From: Sulfurospirillaceae bacterium
GTDB taxonomy: Bacteria > Campylobacterota > Campylobacteria > Campylobacterales > Sulfurospirillaceae
Direction: 5' to 3'
DNA: 16,078 nt
Assembly: GCA_028705785.1 (NCBI GenBank)
Contig: JAQWCT010000028.1
Coordinates: 1-16,078 of the forward strand
The notes beneath the pieces were generated by a model. The model searched no databases. It saw only the letters and a list, made by a program, of their open reading frames with translations, and was not told the DNA's origin. Each line of letters opens with the position of its first letter. The first letter of the stretch is position 1. Both the position numbers and the translations under genes were made by a program. Positions 14,053-16,078 of this stretch are shown one piece after another.

Positions 14053-16078
14053 TTACTCTTCGCTTGGTGCGTCATCTTCGACTATTAAAGTTCCCATTTG
14101 TCCCTCTAAAACATCTTCTGCACCTTCACCATCAAACTCATCAACTTCTTCTTTTGGACATCTTGCGACACTTGCCACAACATCACCAGTCTCTACATGT
14201 ACCACTTTAACGCCACTAGTATTGCGACCTGCTTTACGAATCGTTTGCATATCTACACGAATCATTTTACCACTACTAGTAAGCGCCATAAGGTCCATAT
14301 CTTCATCAACGATAACGACTGCAACTAAATCGGCAGTTTTTGGTGTAAGTTTCATAGCAATGACACCTTTACCACCACGATTTTGCAATCTATACTCTTC
14401 TGCCGTTGTTCTTTTGCCAATTCCTTTTTCAGTCACTGTTAAAAGTTCTTCTTGGTCATGATGAATAACAGCAGCGCCTACAACACGATCACCCTCTTCT
14501 TTAAATCGTATACCTGCAACTCCACGAGCTGTTCTTCCTATCTCTCTAGCATCACCTACTTCAAATCTAATACACATACCTTTTTTAGTCACGATAAAGA
14601 GGTATTTTGTCTCTTCAAGAACAACTTTTGCTGTTACTAATTCATCATCATCATCAAGTGTGATGGCACGAACACCAACGGAACGAATATTTTTAAACTC
14701 ACTCAAATTTGTTCGTTTGACAATACCATTTTTAGTAAAGAATGCTAAAGATTTGGTTTCATCAAAATCAGTTGTCGGGATAATTTCCATGATTTTTTCA
14801 TCAGCTTGCAACTGAATTAAATTAACAACTGCTTTACCTTTTGCGGTTCTGCTACCCTCAGGGATTTTATAAACTTTTAACCAGTAGAGTTGTCCACGAT
14901 CAGTCACAAACATCAAAGTATCATGGGTATCAGAAACAAAGAAGCTCTCGATAAAGTCATCATCATAAGTGGTAACAGCTATTTTGCCTTTACCACCTCT
15001 TTTTTGTTTTTCGTATTGTTTGAGTGGTACTCTTTTGATATAACCTCTGTGCGTAATGGTCACAACCATCGGCTCATTGGCGATCAAATCTTCCACATCA
15101 ATATCATCATAATCATCAATGATTTCAGTAATTCTTTTAGATTTAAATTTATCTTTAATCTCTAAAAGTTCTTTCTTAATCATCTCATTTAAAAGTGCTT
15201 CACTCTTCAAAATATCACTTAAATATTGAATCTCTTTAAGCAATTCTGCGAGTTCATTTTCAATTTTTTCGCGCTCAAGTCCAGTCAATCTTTGTAAACG
15301 CATATCCAAAATAGCGCCTGCTTGGACTTCACTTAGATTGAATTTTTCAACAAGCTCGTCTTTCGCACTTTTAGCATCAGCACTCTTTTTAATTAAAGCG
15401 ATAATCGCATCAATATTGTCTAATGCAATTTTTAAACCCTCTAAAATATGCGCTTTGGCTTTGGCTTTTTCAAGTTCAAAAATAGTTCTTCGGATGATAA
15501 CCGTTTTACGATGTCTCAAAAAGAGTTTAAGCAGTTCGATAAGGGTAAAGACTTTTGGTTCTTTGTTTTGAATAGCAAGTAAGATAACGCCGAAAGTCAC
15601 TTCAAGACTGGTAGATTTGTAAAGATTATTGAGAACAATTTCACTCATGGCTTCTCGTTTGAGCTCAATAACCAAACGAATACCTTCTCTATCACTCTCA
15701 TCTCTAATCTCACTAATGCCCTCAATCATCTTTTCTTTAACAAGTCCAACGATTTGCTCAATAAGTCTGACTTTATTGCATTGATAAGGCAACTCATCTA
15801 CAACAATAATATCTTTATTGCCTTTTTTCTCGATATGGATTTTAGCTCTTACCTTAACACGACCTCGTCCTGTTCGATACGCTTCTAAAATGCCTTTTTT
15901 ACCAAAAATGATACCACTTGTTGGAAAGTCTGGACCTTTAACAAACTCCATAACCTCATCCAATGTCGCCTCTGAATTATCAAGCAACAAAAGCAATGCA
16001 TCTAAAAGCTCATCCAAACAATGCGGAGGAATATTTGTTGCCATACCAACGGCGATACCGCTTGAGCCATTTAAAAGA
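14053..16078 (-). CDS. gyrA: DNA gyrase subunit A, C-terminal ~675 residues (5'-partial)
   Basis: Subunit A of DNA gyrase, which introduces negative supercoils. The gene runs off the right edge. The visible part begins LLNGSSGIAVGMATNIPPH, about 160-180 residues into the family, so the catalytic tyrosine and quinolone-resistance region lie outside the window. Inside are the rest of the breakage-reunion domain and a coiled-coil stretch with LSEVQAGAILDMRLQRLTGLE. The C-terminal beta-pinwheel follows, opened by the GyrA-box KQKRGGKG, which distinguishes gyrase from topoisomerase IV ParC. A second related motif QNRGGKG recurs later. The protein ends in an acidic tail (EEVDEFDGEGAEDVLEG, then DDAPSEE). 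The stop TAA (14053-14055) is followed by 48 bases to flgP. The identification is certain. Confidence 0.98.
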   Translation of the reverse strand, partial: LLNGSSGIAVGMATNIPPHCLDELLDALLLLLDNSEATLDEVMEFVKGPDFPTSGIIFGKKGILEAYRTGRGRVKVRAKIHIEKKGNKDIIVVDELPYQCNKVRLIEQIVGLVKEKMIEGISEIRDESDREGIRLVIELKREAMSEIVLNNLYKSTSLEVTFGVILLAIQNKEPKVFTLIELLKLFLRHRKTVIIRRTIFELEKAKAKAHILEGLKIALDNIDAIIALIKKSADAKSAKDELVEKFNLSEVQAGAILDMRLQRLTGLEREKIENELAELLKEIQYLSDILKSEALLNEMIKKELLEIKDKFKSKRITEIIDDYDDIDVEDLIANEPMVVTITHRGYIKRVPLKQYEKQKRGGKGKIAVTTYDDDFIESFFVSDTHDTLMFVTDRGQLYWLKVYKIPEGSRTAKGKAVVNLIQLQADEKIMEIIPTTDFDETKSLAFFTKNGIVKRTNLSEFKNIRSVGVRAITLDDDDELVTAKVVLEETKYLFIVTKKGMCIRFEVGDAREIGRTARGVAGIRFKEEGDRVVGAAVIHHDQEELLTVTEKGIGKRTTAEEYRLQNRGGKGVIAMKLTPKTADLVAVVIVDEDMDLMALTSSGKMIRVDMQTIRKAGRNTSGVKVVHVETGDVVASVARCPKEEVDEFDGEGAEDVLEGQMGTLIVEDDAPSEE

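Overview
The window reads as a chromosomal segment from a low-GC member of the Campylobacterota, most likely Sulfurospirillum or a close relative. The strongest evidence is gene order. On the minus strand, gyrA is followed by an LPP20-type lipoprotein (flgP), a small secreted protein (flgQ position), an NtrC-type regulator without a DNA-binding domain (flgR), asd and a UPF0114 membrane protein. I recall the same order around gyrA in Campylobacter jejuni (Cj1027c to Cj1022c). The genus is an inference; no ribosomal RNA is present.

Layout, left to right. At 1-1120 (+) lies a DEAD-box RNA helicase that enters from outside the window and carries a one-base frameshift near 124-126. A convergent DUF234 protein (1117-2037, -) overlaps its end by 4 bases. 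From about 2040 to 4475 the sequence is much poorer in G+C and looks like an insertion: a translationally coupled HNH-nuclease / minimal-nucleotidyltransferase pair (2370-3799, -) lies between decayed fragments on the same strand. One fragment is the promoter and first ~23 codons of an SbcD/Mre11-like metallophosphoesterase (to 4154); the other is an unidentified 47-codon C-terminal tail (2200-2343). At 4476-4961 (+) is a small single-pass membrane protein, then tRNA-Asn(GUU) with a near-perfect sigma-70 promoter (-), then a TRAP transporter of the TAXI type (binding protein and fused permease, +) separated by a strong internal terminator. A radical SAM protein (8346-9254, -) converges on the permease. 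It has no ATG, GTG or TTG start in the required region.

The remaining 6.8 kb is a minus-strand block: hemE, the UPF0114 gene and asd form one tightly overlapping group (asd first). Upstream, separated by two back-to-back hairpins, sits flgR-flgQ-flgP, preceded by the end of gyrA. FlgP and FlgQ act in the flagellar motor, while FlgR activates sigma-54-dependent flagellar genes. A sigma-54-like GG-N10-GC site lies directly between the gyrA stop and flgP.

Two things deserve most attention. First, the HNH/nucleotidyltransferase pair is a candidate two-gene defence or toxin-antitoxin-like unit. Second, the ten-base palindrome TTACATGTAA occurs seven times, plus one near copy, between 2271 and 9273. 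It is far above chance, and most copies share a 3' extension in one orientation. Some copies seem to supply the Shine-Dalgarno sequence of the next gene; another forms an ATG-TAA immediately upstream of a gene that lacks a start codon.
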